Origin: CAZPKH01 sp964587165
GTDB lineage: Bacteria > Bacteroidota > Bacteroidia > Bacteroidales > Muribaculaceae
Assembly (NCBI GenBank): GCA_964587165.1
Contig: CAZPKH010000036.1
Span: 1-19,604 of the forward strand
DNA length: 19,604 nucleotides
Direction: 5' to 3'
Shown here: positions 1 through 8,710 of the stretch, piece by piece
Layout: every line of letters starts with the position of its first letter
Position numbering within the stretch: the stretch's first letter is position 1
Position numbers and translations under genes: made by a program
Notes under the pieces: generated by a model
Databases searched by the model: none
Told to the model about the DNA's origin: nothing
The model's input: only the letters and a program-made list of their open reading frames with translations

Positions 1-584
1 TGAAGATCAACGACAAGCACTTCGAGGTGATCGTGCGCCAGATGATGCGCAAGGTCAACATCGTCGATCCGGGCGACACGAACTTCCTGGAGCAGCAGGT
101 GGTCGACAAACGTGCTTTCATGGACGAGAACGACCGCATCTGGGGCAAGAAAGTGATCACCGATGCCGGCGATTCAGAGACCCTCAAGGCCGGTATGATA
201 ATCACCGCCCGCCGTCTGCGCGACGAAAACTCTGCCCTGAAGCGCCGCGACCTCAAGCTCGTGCAGGTGCGCGATGCTATGCCCGCCACCTCCGAGCAGA
301 TACTCCAGGGTATCACCCGCGCCGCTCTGCAGACCACATCGTTTATGTCGGCTGCATCGTTCCAGGAGACCACCAAGGTGCTCAACGACGCCGCTATCAA
401 CGGTAAGGTAGACTACCTCGAGGGTATGAAGGAGAACGTGATATGCGGTCACCTCATCCCCGCCGGTACAGGTCTGCGCGAGTACGAACGCCTCGTGGTA
501 TGCGGTAAGGACGATATCGAAGGTATCGACGACCGTTCGGAGGCTGCTCTGCTCGAAGCAGAAGCTACCGCTACTGAGAAATAA
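1..584 (+). CDS. rpoC: DNA-directed RNA polymerase subunit beta', C-terminal part (5' end outside window)
   Basis: This is the C-terminal ~194 residues of the beta' subunit, the catalytic-core subunit of RNA polymerase. The reading frame is open from base 3; bases 1-2 belong to the preceding codon, so no start codon is in the window. The conserved end of the family is clear: FEVIVRQMMRKV, then TSFMSAASFQETTKVL and LKENVI-type GMKENVICGHLIPAGTGLRE, which corresponds to the E. coli segment ISAASFQETTRVL...LIPAGTG near the omega-binding end. A short acidic and alanine-rich tail (about EAALLEAEATATEK) follows and ends at TAA 582-584. A strong terminator lies just downstream, so this is the last gene of its operon (typically rplKAJL-rpoBC, inferred). 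The call is secure; only the upstream part is missing. Confidence 0.97.
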   Translation, partial: KINDKHFEVIVRQMMRKVNIVDPGDTNFLEQQVVDKRAFMDENDRIWGKKVITDAGDSETLKAGMIITARRLRDENSALKRRDLKLVQVRDAMPATSEQILQGITRAALQTTSFMSAASFQETTKVLNDAAINGKVDYLEGMKENVICGHLIPAGTGLREYERLVVCGKDDIEGIDDRSEAALLEAEATATEK

Positions 585-607
585 TAGATATTTATCCGAC
601 TAATATC

Positions 608-661
608 ACCGGCCGGCACAACCCGCAACAGCGGATCTGTGTCGGCCGGTATTTATTTTTT
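608..661 (+). terminator. Rho-independent terminator after rpoC
   Basis: A 13-bp stem pairs 608-620 (ACCGGCCGGCACA) with 638-650 (TGTGTCGGCCGGT), with one G-T wobble and a 17-nt loop. It is followed by a T-rich tract (atttatttttt, 651-661). It sits 23 nt after the rpoC stop and separates the polymerase operon from the hut genes. Confidence 0.9.
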
Positions 662-689
662 GCAAAGTCGGGGGCAATTCATATCTTTG
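659..689 (+). promoter_or_regulatory. Predicted Bacteroidota sigma-type promoter for hutU-ftcD
   Basis: A -33 element TTTG (659-662) is followed after 19 nt by a -7 element TATCTTTG (682-689), which matches the Bacteroidota primary-sigma consensus TTTG...TAnnTTTG. The -33 box overlaps the last Ts of the rpoC terminator. The predicted start would be near 696, giving a leader of about 30 nt before the hutU ATG at 727. Confidence 0.75.
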
Positions 690-726
690 TAAAACTTAAA
701 TCAATAACCATATAAACATCATCACT

Positions 727-2712
<1,986 letters not shown>

Positions 2713-2767
2713 CACAATTCTTATATCGAAATATTTTATCAAAACAAGCCTTTAAATACACATTACC

Positions 2768-3667
2768 ATGACAGGCAAAATAATGGAGTGCGTGCCCAAC
2801 TTCAGCGAAGGGCGCAATCTTGAGACAATCGAAAAAATAGTCGACAACTTCCGTGGCCGCGAGGGCGTGAAACTGCTCGACTACTCCCGCGACGAAGATC
2901 ACAACCGTTGCGTAGTGACCGTGGTGGGCGAGCCCGACGCGTTGGCTCAGGCTGTGGTAGCCGCCATCGGCACAGCCACATCGCTCATCGACCTGCGCAA
3001 GCACACCGGGCAGCATCCGCGCATGGGTGCCACCGACGTGGTGCCTTTCATACCTATCCGCGGGTGCACCGAGGCCGAAGCCGACGAGCTTGCAAAACGT
3101 GTGGCCGCTCAGGTGGCCGAGCTGTATGCCATCCCGGTGTTCCTCTATGAAAAATCTGCGTCGGCGCCTCATCGCCAGAACCTTGCCGCAATACGCAAAG
3201 GCGAGTTTGAAGGGATGGGCGAGAAGATACATCTCGACGAGTGGCATCCCGACTTCGGGCCCGCCGACATCCACCCCTCGGCCGGAGTGGTGGCCATCGG
3301 CGCACGCATGCCGCTTGTGGCATTCAATATCAACCTCAACACCCCCTCGCTCGACATAGCAAGCGCAATAGCAAAGCGCATACGCTTCATAGGCGGCGGT
3401 CTCCGTTTCTGCAAGGCTATGGGGGTAGAGCTCACCGACCGCGGCATCACTCAGGTGTCGATCAACATGACCGACTTCACGCGCACACACCTCTATCAGG
3501 CGTTTGAGATGGTGCGCTACGAAGCTCGACGCTACGGTGTGAGCATCGTAGGGTCCGAGATCATCGGCCTGGTGCCGATGGATGCCCTGATAGATACAGC
3601 CTCCTACTATCTCGGGCTCGAAGATTTCTCGCCTGCGCAGGTGCTCGAATCGCGCCTGATGGAGTGA
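2768..3667 (+). CDS. ftcD: Glutamate formimidoyltransferase (single-domain)
   Basis: The enzyme transfers the formimino group of N-formimino-L-glutamate to tetrahydrofolate, linking histidine breakdown to one-carbon metabolism in the cytosol. The N-terminus ECVPNFSEGRN and the block GQHPRMGATDVVPF are hallmarks. His83 in GQHPRMG corresponds to the catalytic histidine of the mammalian transferase (His82). The protein has 299 residues, covering only the two formiminotransferase subdomains; the cyclodeaminase half of the mammalian bifunctional enzyme is absent, as is usual in bacteria, where fchA is separate. It lies 55 nt after hutU with no promoter or terminator between them, so the two are likely co-transcribed. 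No hutH, hutI or fchA is in the window. A hairpin follows the stop codon. Confidence 0.94.
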   Translation: MTGKIMECVPNFSEGRNLETIEKIVDNFRGREGVKLLDYSRDEDHNRCVVTVVGEPDALAQAVVAAIGTATSLIDLRKHTGQHPRMGATDVVPFIPIRGCTEAEADELAKRVAAQVAELYAIPVFLYEKSASAPHRQNLAAIRKGEFEGMGEKIHLDEWHPDFGPADIHPSAGVVAIGARMPLVAFNINLNTPSLDIASAIAKRIRFIGGGLRFCKAMGVELTDRGITQVSINMTDFTRTHLYQAFEMVRYEARRYGVSIVGSEIIGLVPMDALIDTASYYLGLEDFSPAQVLESRLME

Positions 3668-3694
3668 TCCTCCCGCAGCGTATTGCTGCTGTAT

Positions 3695-3735
3695 CGCCGC
3701 CGTGTGAAAAAACGCACGGCGGCGTTGGCGTTTTT
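3695..3735 (+). terminator. Probable terminator after ftcD
   Basis: A 12-bp stem pairs 3695-3706 (CGCCGCCGTGTG) with 3713-3724 (CGCACGGCGGCG), with one wobble and a loop of six As. The T-run (3731-3735) starts six bases after the stem rather than directly, so it may be a weaker terminator. It ends the hutU-ftcD unit. Confidence 0.7.
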
Positions 3736-3755
3736 CGGCAAACTTGCTAACTTTG
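3725..3755 (+). promoter_or_regulatory. Predicted promoter for the THUMP methyltransferase gene
   Basis: TAACTTTG (3748-3755) matches the -7 consensus TAnnTTTG. Nineteen nt upstream is TTGG (3725-3728), a one-mismatch version of the TTTG -33 element. It starts directly after the ftcD terminator stem, and the predicted leader to the ATG at 3813 is about 50 nt. Confidence 0.6.
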
Positions 3756-3812
3756 TAGCCACCTTTAGGGCGGGTGTAGCGCTCGCACCGACAGGCTGAA
3801 AAATCAGAAGCT

Positions 3813-5339
3813 ATGCAACAATTTGAAATGGTGGCCAAGACCTTCATGGGCCTGGAGGATGTGCTGGCCGAGGAGCTCCGCGGTATCGGAGCAATCAACG
3901 TGGAGCCGGGCAACAGAATGGTGTCGTTTGAAGGCACTCTCGAAACACTCTACCGCGCCAATATGTGCTGCCGCACGGCGCTGCGCATCCTTAAACCGTT
4001 CTACAAATTCATAGCCCACGATCCCGACGAGCTCTACGACCGCGTCAAGGAGTACGACTGGAGCTCGGTGCTTTCGGCCGACAAGACATTCTCGATAGAT
4101 CCGACAGTCAACGGCGAGGAGTTCCGCCACTCGCGTTTTGTGGTATACCGTGTCAAGGATGCCATAGTCGATTGGTTTCGCGACGCTTACGAGGACGGAC
4201 GCCGCCCGAGTGTGCGTCTGCAGGATGCTGACGTGATGATCAATGTGCATATCGCCGGAACGCGTGTCACCCTCTCGCTCGATTCGTCGGGCGAGTCGCT
4301 GCACAAACGCGGCTACCGCGTGGCGCAGACCGACGCTCCGATCAATGAAGTGCTTGCCGCAGGTATTATCCTAAAGTCCGGCTGGCGTGGCGACGCTCCG
4401 CTGGTCGACCCCATGTGCGGTTCCGGCACATTCCTCGTCGAGGCAGCACTGATAGGCGCAAATATAATGCCGGGCGTGTACCGCCGGCATTTTGCCTTCG
4501 AGACATGGCCCGATTTCGACCGCGAGCTTTTCGATTCGATATACAACGACGATTCGGCCGAACGCGAGCTTATATACCCCATCATAGGCGCCGACGTCCT
4601 GCCCAAAGCCGTGGCTATAGCGCGCGAGAATATCAAGAGCGCGGGCGTCGGTAAATACGTGACCCTTGAGGTGAAGAATTTCGATCAGTGGACCCAAGCG
4701 CCTGCCGGTGGCGTATTGGTCACCAACCCCCCTTACGGCGAGCGTATCAACGTCGACGATATGGCCGGGCTCTACCACATGATAGGCTCGCAGCTGAAGC
4801 ATGTGTTCAAAGGGTATCACGCCTGGATCATAGGGTATCGCGACGAGTATTTCCACGAGATAGGCCTCACGCCCTCGGCCAAATGCAAGCTGCTCAACGG
4901 CTCCCTTGAGTGCGAGCTGCGCGAATATGTGATATTCGACGGCGACTACCGCTCATTCCGTGCCGGTGGTGGCTCGATAAAACATGACCGCACTGACGAG
5001 GCACCCCGCGAGCGTCGCCGCAGCTTTGCTCCCACCGCCGGAAAGAAGGGTCTTGCGCCGGCTCGCGGACCTCGCAAATTCCGCGACGATAAGCCTAAAT
5101 ATCGTGACGATAAGCCGAAATATCGCGATGAAAAACCCCGCTTCCGCGACGAGAAGCCTAAATTCAAAGGGAAGAAGTTTGACGCACGCAGTTCCGCTGA
5201 CTCGCCCGAATATCCCCGCGCCAAACATTCCGGCAGCGATTCGCGCGGATACGACCGTATGAAGTTTGTAGTGGGCAAGCAGCCCTCGCTTCCGCCCTCC
5301 AATATCAAGCCGCGCGGCTGGCGCAAGCCAAAGGATTGA
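3813..5339 (+). CDS. THUMP-domain class I SAM-dependent RNA methyltransferase (RlmL/YpsC-like) with basic repeat tail
   Basis: This is a predicted 23S rRNA (guanine-N2)-type methyltransferase acting in the cytosol. Residues about 1-165 resemble the ferredoxin-like plus THUMP RNA-binding region (start FEMVAKTFMGLEDVLAEELR). The Rossmann methyltransferase domain follows: SAM-binding motif I DPMCGSGTF at 199-207 and catalytic motif IV NPPYGER at 305-311, typical of N2-guanine methyltransferases. The catalytic part ends near residue 385. The remaining ~120 residues are low-complexity and strongly basic, with four copies of K-F/Y-R-D-D/E-K-P at 422-449 and further Lys/Arg-rich sequence to the end. 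Compact YpsC-type proteins end near 380 residues, and E. coli RlmL instead has a second methyltransferase domain, so this tail is an addition. ATG 3813 fits the family N-terminus. The exact rRNA target cannot be read from sequence. Confidence 0.9.
   Translation: MQQFEMVAKTFMGLEDVLAEELRGIGAINVEPGNRMVSFEGTLETLYRANMCCRTALRILKPFYKFIAHDPDELYDRVKEYDWSSVLSADKTFSIDPTVNGEEFRHSRFVVYRVKDAIVDWFRDAYEDGRRPSVRLQDADVMINVHIAGTRVTLSLDSSGESLHKRGYRVAQTDAPINEVLAAGIILKSGWRGDAPLVDPMCGSGTFLVEAALIGANIMPGVYRRHFAFETWPDFDRELFDSIYNDDSAERELIYPIIGADVLPKAVAIARENIKSAGVGKYVTLEVKNFDQWTQAPAGGVLVTNPPYGERINVDDMAGLYHMIGSQLKHVFKGYHAWIIGYRDEYFHEIGLTPSAKCKLLNGSLECELREYVIFDGDYRSFRAGGGSIKHDRTDEAPRERRRSFAPTAGKKGLAPARGPRKFRDDKPKYRDDKPKYRDEKPRFRDEKPKFKGKKFDARSSADSPEYPRAKHSGSDSRGYDRMKFVVGKQPSLPPSNIKPRGWRKPKD
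5076..5159 (+). repeat. Four tandem 21-bp repeats encoding a charged heptad
   Basis: Four in-frame 21-nt units at 5076-5096, 5097-5117, 5118-5138 and 5139-5159 each encode K/R-F/Y-R-D-D/E-K-P. They differ mainly at synonymous and conservative positions, so the expansion is not very recent. A partial fifth unit (KFKGKK) follows. They lie in the C-terminal tail of the methyltransferase. Confidence 0.9.
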
Positions 5340-5344
5340 GCTAT

Positions 5345-5376
5345 GCCTCCGGAGGCTGCGATCTGAAATAAATTTG
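5345..5376 (+). promoter_or_regulatory. Possible purD promoter with a palindrome at the -33 position
   Basis: TAAATTTG (5369-5376) matches the Bacteroidota -7 box, but no TTTG lies 19-21 nt upstream. That position is occupied by a perfect 12-bp palindrome, GCCTCCGGAGGC (5345-5356). The palindrome could be an operator or just the base of a weak hairpin. The evidence is a box match only. Confidence 0.4.
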
Positions 5377-5399
5377 ACAACCCCATCACTTCACAACGT

Positions 5400-6671
5400 A
5401 TGAATATTCTCCTTCTGGGTAGCGGTGGCAGAGAGTCTGCTCTCGCTTGGAAAATGGCACAGAGCCCGCTGTGCGACAAGCTGTTTATAGCCCCCGGCAA
5501 CGGCGGCACACCGGCCTATGGCGTCAATGTGGCAATATCTCCGATGGATTTTGACGCAGTGAGAGCTTTTGTGGAGGCCAACGCCGTAGATATGATAGTG
5601 GTGGGCAACGAGGATCCGCTGGTGGCCGGTATCTACGACTACTTCGACGGCGACCCGGTGCTCGTGCTCGGCCCGTCGAAAGCCGGCGCGCGCCTGGAAG
5701 GTAGCAAGGAGTTTGCCAAGGAGTTTATGGCCCGGCACGGTATCCCGACTGCCGCTTACCGCAGCTTCACGGCCGCTACTGCCGACGAAGGCTGCCTCTA
5801 TCTGGGGCAGTTCGCACCGCCGTTTGTGCTTAAAGCCGACGGCTTGGCGGCCGGCAAAGGAGTGATAATAGTCGACGACTACGAGCAGGCTTGCTCGGAG
5901 CTGCGCGAAATGCTCGGCGGCAAGTTCGGCGCATCGAGTGCCACGGTAGTGGTCGAGGAGTTTCTCTCGGGCATCGAATGCTCGGTGTTCGTGCTCACCG
6001 ATGGCGACGGAGGCTACCGCATCCTGCCTGTGGCGAAGGACTACAAGCGCATAGGCGAGGGCGACACAGGCCTCAATACCGGCGGTATGGGGGCAGTAAG
6101 CCCCGTGCCGTTTGCCGACGCTGCTTTCATGGCAAAAGTGGAGGAGCGCATTGTGCGTCCCACCATAGAGGGGCTGCGCAGCGAGGGTATCACCTACCGC
6201 GGTTTTATCTTCTTAGGACTGATAAACTGTGACGGCGAGCCCAAGGTGATAGAGTACAACGTGCGTATGGGCGACCCTGAGACCGAGGTCGTGATGCTCC
6301 GCATCCAGAGCGATTTAGTACGGCTTCTCGAGGGCGCCGCAAAAGGGTATCTCGGCGACACTCCTCTGGAGATCGATCCTCGGGCTGCCGCTACCGTGAT
6401 AATGACCGCCGGCGGCTACCCTGAGTCTTACCGTAAAGGCGACCGGATAGAGGGGATCGACAAGGTGACCGAGAGCATAGTCTTTCAGGCCGGAACGCGC
6501 CTCGACGACGCCGGGCGGCTTCTCACGGCCGGCGGCCGTGTGCTTGCCGTGAGCTCTTACGGCGAGACGATCGGGCAGGCGCTTGCCACCTCGTATCTGT
6601 CGGCAGATCTTATTCATTGGGCTGACGAGTATCACCGTCGCGACATAGGGCGCGACCTCCTCTCGCTCTAA
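5400..6671 (+). CDS. purD: Phosphoribosylamine--glycine ligase (GAR synthetase)
   Basis: PurD joins 5-phosphoribosylamine and glycine with ATP to give glycinamide ribonucleotide, the second step of de novo purine synthesis in the cytosol. The N-terminal Rossmann-like domain begins NILLLGSGGRESALAWK. The ATP-grasp domain shows LKADGLAAGKGVI (144-156), EEFLSGIECSVF (186-197), a YKRIGEGDTGLNTGGMGA block (215-232) and the metal-binding EYNVRMGDPETE (285-296). The length of 423 residues is normal. One oddity: the near-universal GREHAL motif reads GRESAL here, with Ser at position 13. The gene lies 60 nt after the methyltransferase stop and 20 nt before a membrane-protein gene, so purD and that gene are probably one transcript. 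Confidence 0.96.
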   Translation: MNILLLGSGGRESALAWKMAQSPLCDKLFIAPGNGGTPAYGVNVAISPMDFDAVRAFVEANAVDMIVVGNEDPLVAGIYDYFDGDPVLVLGPSKAGARLEGSKEFAKEFMARHGIPTAAYRSFTAATADEGCLYLGQFAPPFVLKADGLAAGKGVIIVDDYEQACSELREMLGGKFGASSATVVVEEFLSGIECSVFVLTDGDGGYRILPVAKDYKRIGEGDTGLNTGGMGAVSPVPFADAAFMAKVEERIVRPTIEGLRSEGITYRGFIFLGLINCDGEPKVIEYNVRMGDPETEVVMLRIQSDLVRLLEGAAKGYLGDTPLEIDPRAAATVIMTAGGYPESYRKGDRIEGIDKVTESIVFQAGTRLDDAGRLLTAGGRVLAVSSYGETIGQALATSYLSADLIHWADEYHRRDIGRDLLSL

Positions 6672-6691
6672 CCCACCCCACACACTCACTT

Positions 6692-7684
6692 ATGAAGCTG
6701 CAGGAAGAGCGGATAGCGTTGTGGCTGCACTCCCGCGCCGGGGTGACAGCCCTCTGCATCTACGCTCTTGTGGCAGCATACGTGGCTCTGACAGCCGGCG
6801 ATTATACCCCGGTGTCGACGGCCGACAAAGGGTTGGGGCTCCCCTCTGCCAATCTGTGGTTTGCCCCCGACGGAGCTGCCGGACACTTTTTCGGCGTGCT
6901 TGCAAACTTCGGCGTGGCTGCGCTGATGGTGTACATAAACAGCCGCTTCAACCTGCTGCGCAATATCACGCGCCTCGCAGCAGGTATCTTTGTGGCTATG
7001 CAGGTGGCATCGCCGTCGCTTTTCTGCAACTTCACTACCGGTGCTGTGGCGGCCGTCACGCTGCTTGCCGCCACGATAATGCTGTACCATGTGTTCAACC
7101 GTCCCGGGCGCACTCGGCCCGTCTTTCTGGTATTCTGCATGATAGCGGCAGCAGCTCTCACCGAATACGCCTTTATAGCATATATCCCGGTATTCTATAT
7201 GGGGTGCGCGCAGATGCGGGCATTCAATATCCGTACGTTTGTGGCGTCGCTGCTCGGCCTGGTCACACCCGTTTGGCTTGCCACAGCTTTTGGCTTTGTG
7301 GATTGGAGCGGCCTTTCGCCCGACATCGAGAGCATCACCGCACAGATGACAGCGCCGCAGGCTGCCCACTTCTACACCACAGCAGCTGTCACGGCCGTGA
7401 TAGGCGCTACCGTGTGCGTGCTTAACCTCGTCAAAGTGTTCAGCTACAATTCGCGGGCACGGTCGTATAACGGCTTTGTGGCGCTCCTGATGCTGTTTAC
7501 TATGATCTTCGGTGTGCTTGATTTCACCAACCTGCCGTTCTATATCACCCTGCTCAACGTCACCGTGGCGTGGCAATGCACGCAATACTTCATCATCAAT
7601 ATCCGCCGCCGCGACGGCTACATACTTATCCTTTCGGTCATAGCCCTCTATCTGGCCCTATACCTCTGGCGCCTCGCCCTCTGA
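6692..7684 (+). CDS. Polytopic inner-membrane protein of unknown function
   Basis: I do not recognise a characterised family. The 330-residue protein is mostly hydrophobic, with about nine or ten predicted membrane segments. Examples are residues ~18-37, ~66-84, ~91-110, a long stretch around 150-180 with Phe/Tyr/Ile, and a final segment ending LYLALYLWRL. Short basic loops such as FNRPGRTRP and INIRRRDGY suggest cytoplasmic loops by the positive-inside rule. No transporter signature, catalytic motif or signal peptide is evident. It starts 20 nt after the purD stop with no terminator between, so it is probably co-transcribed with purD, but the context does not reveal its job. The start at ATG 6692 is the first in frame after purD. 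The call as a real gene is supported by continuous hydrophobic patterning and operon spacing. Confidence 0.85.
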   Translation: MKLQEERIALWLHSRAGVTALCIYALVAAYVALTAGDYTPVSTADKGLGLPSANLWFAPDGAAGHFFGVLANFGVAALMVYINSRFNLLRNITRLAAGIFVAMQVASPSLFCNFTTGAVAAVTLLAATIMLYHVFNRPGRTRPVFLVFCMIAAAALTEYAFIAYIPVFYMGCAQMRAFNIRTFVASLLGLVTPVWLATAFGFVDWSGLSPDIESITAQMTAPQAAHFYTTAAVTAVIGATVCVLNLVKVFSYNSRARSYNGFVALLMLFTMIFGVLDFTNLPFYITLLNVTVAWQCTQYFIINIRRRDGYILILSVIALYLALYLWRLAL

Positions 7685-7743
7685 GCTCTGATTCCGGCAC
7701 TTTTGTAAGCCGTCTTCGAGGATAAATTCTTACGGTTTGCACT

Positions 7744-7875
7744 AAGGTTTTAGGGCGTTTTGAATTGAATTTGAGAAACTCTGATAATCAGAGGATTATA
7801 AATTAAATCCACATTTTCAAGGTTAATTTTGGGGTTGAAATCCACATTTTCAAGGTTAAGGGCGAAATTTTCAAC
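7744..7875. repeat. Intergenic direct and inverted repeats (non-coding, possible dispersed element)
   Basis: Two perfect 22-nt copies (7805-7826 and 7838-7859, beginning AAATCCACATTTTC and ending AAGGTTAA) lie in tandem with a 33-nt period. Just upstream is a palindrome with a single central base, CTCTGAT-A-ATCAGAG (7779-7793). The outer edges carry related words: AAGGTTTTAGGGCG from 7745 and AAGGTTAAGGGCG from about 7852. The region is AT-rich, unlike its neighbours. A minus-strand reading frame crosses it and reads NLENVD twice, but this only reflects the DNA repeat. Confidence 0.7.
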
Positions 7876-7888
7876 TGCCCGGAGTACT

Positions 7889-7918
7889 CTCAACATTTGT
7901 TGAGTTTTTTTATTTTTA
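7889..7918 (+). terminator. Probable terminator of the purD operon
   Basis: The stem CTCAAC (7889-7894) pairs with GTTGAG (7899-7904) around a 4-nt loop. It is followed by seven Ts and a further T-rich stretch (tttttttatttttatt). The stem is short but the U-tract is strong. Confidence 0.6.
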
Positions 7919-7925
7919 TTGAGCA

Positions 7926-7933
7926 TATCTTTG
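7926..7933 (+). promoter_or_regulatory. Predicted -7 promoter box of the lipoprotein/beta-barrel operon
   Basis: TATCTTTG matches TAnnTTTG and lies 21 nt before the ATG at 7955. No perfect -33 box is present; TTGA at 7900-7903 (spacing 22) overlaps the right arm of the upstream terminator. The predicted 5' leader is very short, about 15 nt. Confidence 0.5.
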
Positions 7934-7954
7934 TGGCGATAATACGATTCGCAG

Positions 7955-8710
7955 ATGACAAAGTATAGCTTATATATCATGGCTTGGAGTGTAATGGCTC
8001 TCGCCATCACCCTTGCGTCGTGCTCAAAGAATACGCTTCCGGCATTTTCCCGGCAGCATTGGCATGTAGACAGCTACAGCGGCAATGCGGTCAGCACGCC
8101 TGCACGCATCGAGGTGGCTTTCGGCTCGGAATGGATGATTACCGACACTACTCTGATTCAGACATCCGACGCGCTAGTTGCCTACCCCAAGTTGGAGGAG
8201 TTTTTAGCCCGGGGGATCGCCGAGTTTCCGGAGATAGCAGTCGACTCGGTGCTGTTCTACAATCCTCACCGAGGGCTGCTTTTCACTGCCTATCATCAGC
8301 TGAAGCCTCTTAAACCTACCTCAGAGATATACCTTTATGACGATACGATGGGGAGCTATCGCCCTGAGTTCGCTCGGATGTTCGGCATACAGTACACGTC
8401 GATCGATGATGACGGATGGGAGAACGGCCCGACCCATTCAGTGTATACCAACGTGAGATTCACTCCGCGCCGGCGCCGTATGGTCATGCTTCAGCGCTTC
8501 CCCGGCACCAATATCGCCGTGTTTAAGATCTTCGCCACAATACCTAAAAAAGGGAAGTGGTGGGAAGAGTATCCCCGGGGCACTTTTACGAATATTGATC
8601 TGAACGATCCCGACAATATAGAGCGGATAGCACCAATGATTCAGTCCACGCGCTCTCTGGCGGTCGATAATCTAAAAATTCAAGCAGACTCAAAAAATCA
8701 GAACAAATGA
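7955..8710 (+). CDS. Lipoprotein of unknown function, coupled to a beta-barrel protein
   Basis: No known family is recognised. The N-terminus is a lipoprotein signal: a hydrophobic stretch from about residue 7, ending in the lipobox LASC with Cys23 as the acylation site. The residues after the cysteine (SKNTLP) are not acidic, so the Bacteroidota surface-export signal is not evident and the protein may face the periplasm. The mature part (about 229 residues) is soluble, with a repeated pattern of short hydrophobic strands and aromatic residues (for example SEIYLYDDTMGSYRPEF). It looks like a compact globular domain that is often beta-rich. The stop overlaps the next gene's start (ATGA, 8707-8710), which implies translational coupling and a shared role with the outer-membrane protein that follows. 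The start at 7955 is supported by the signal peptide. Confidence 0.8.
   Translation: MTKYSLYIMAWSVMALAITLASCSKNTLPAFSRQHWHVDSYSGNAVSTPARIEVAFGSEWMITDTTLIQTSDALVAYPKLEEFLARGIAEFPEIAVDSVLFYNPHRGLLFTAYHQLKPLKPTSEIYLYDDTMGSYRPEFARMFGIQYTSIDDDGWENGPTHSVYTNVRFTPRRRRMVMLQRFPGTNIAVFKIFATIPKKGKWWEEYPRGTFTNIDLNDPDNIERIAPMIQSTRSLAVDNLKIQADSKNQNK

Noticed and set aside
7805..7859. Two repeat units considered as a CRISPR remnant
   Set aside because: Only two 22-bp copies with an 11-bp spacer and no cas genes; spacers in CRISPR arrays are about 30 bp.
7750..8010. An 86-codon minus-strand frame between the purD operon and the lipoprotein gene
   Set aside because: Its only pattern, a doubled NLENVD, comes from the 33-bp DNA repeat, and its start lies inside the signal-peptide codons of the plus-strand gene. 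Treated as non-coding repeat, though a relic of a mobile gene cannot be excluded.
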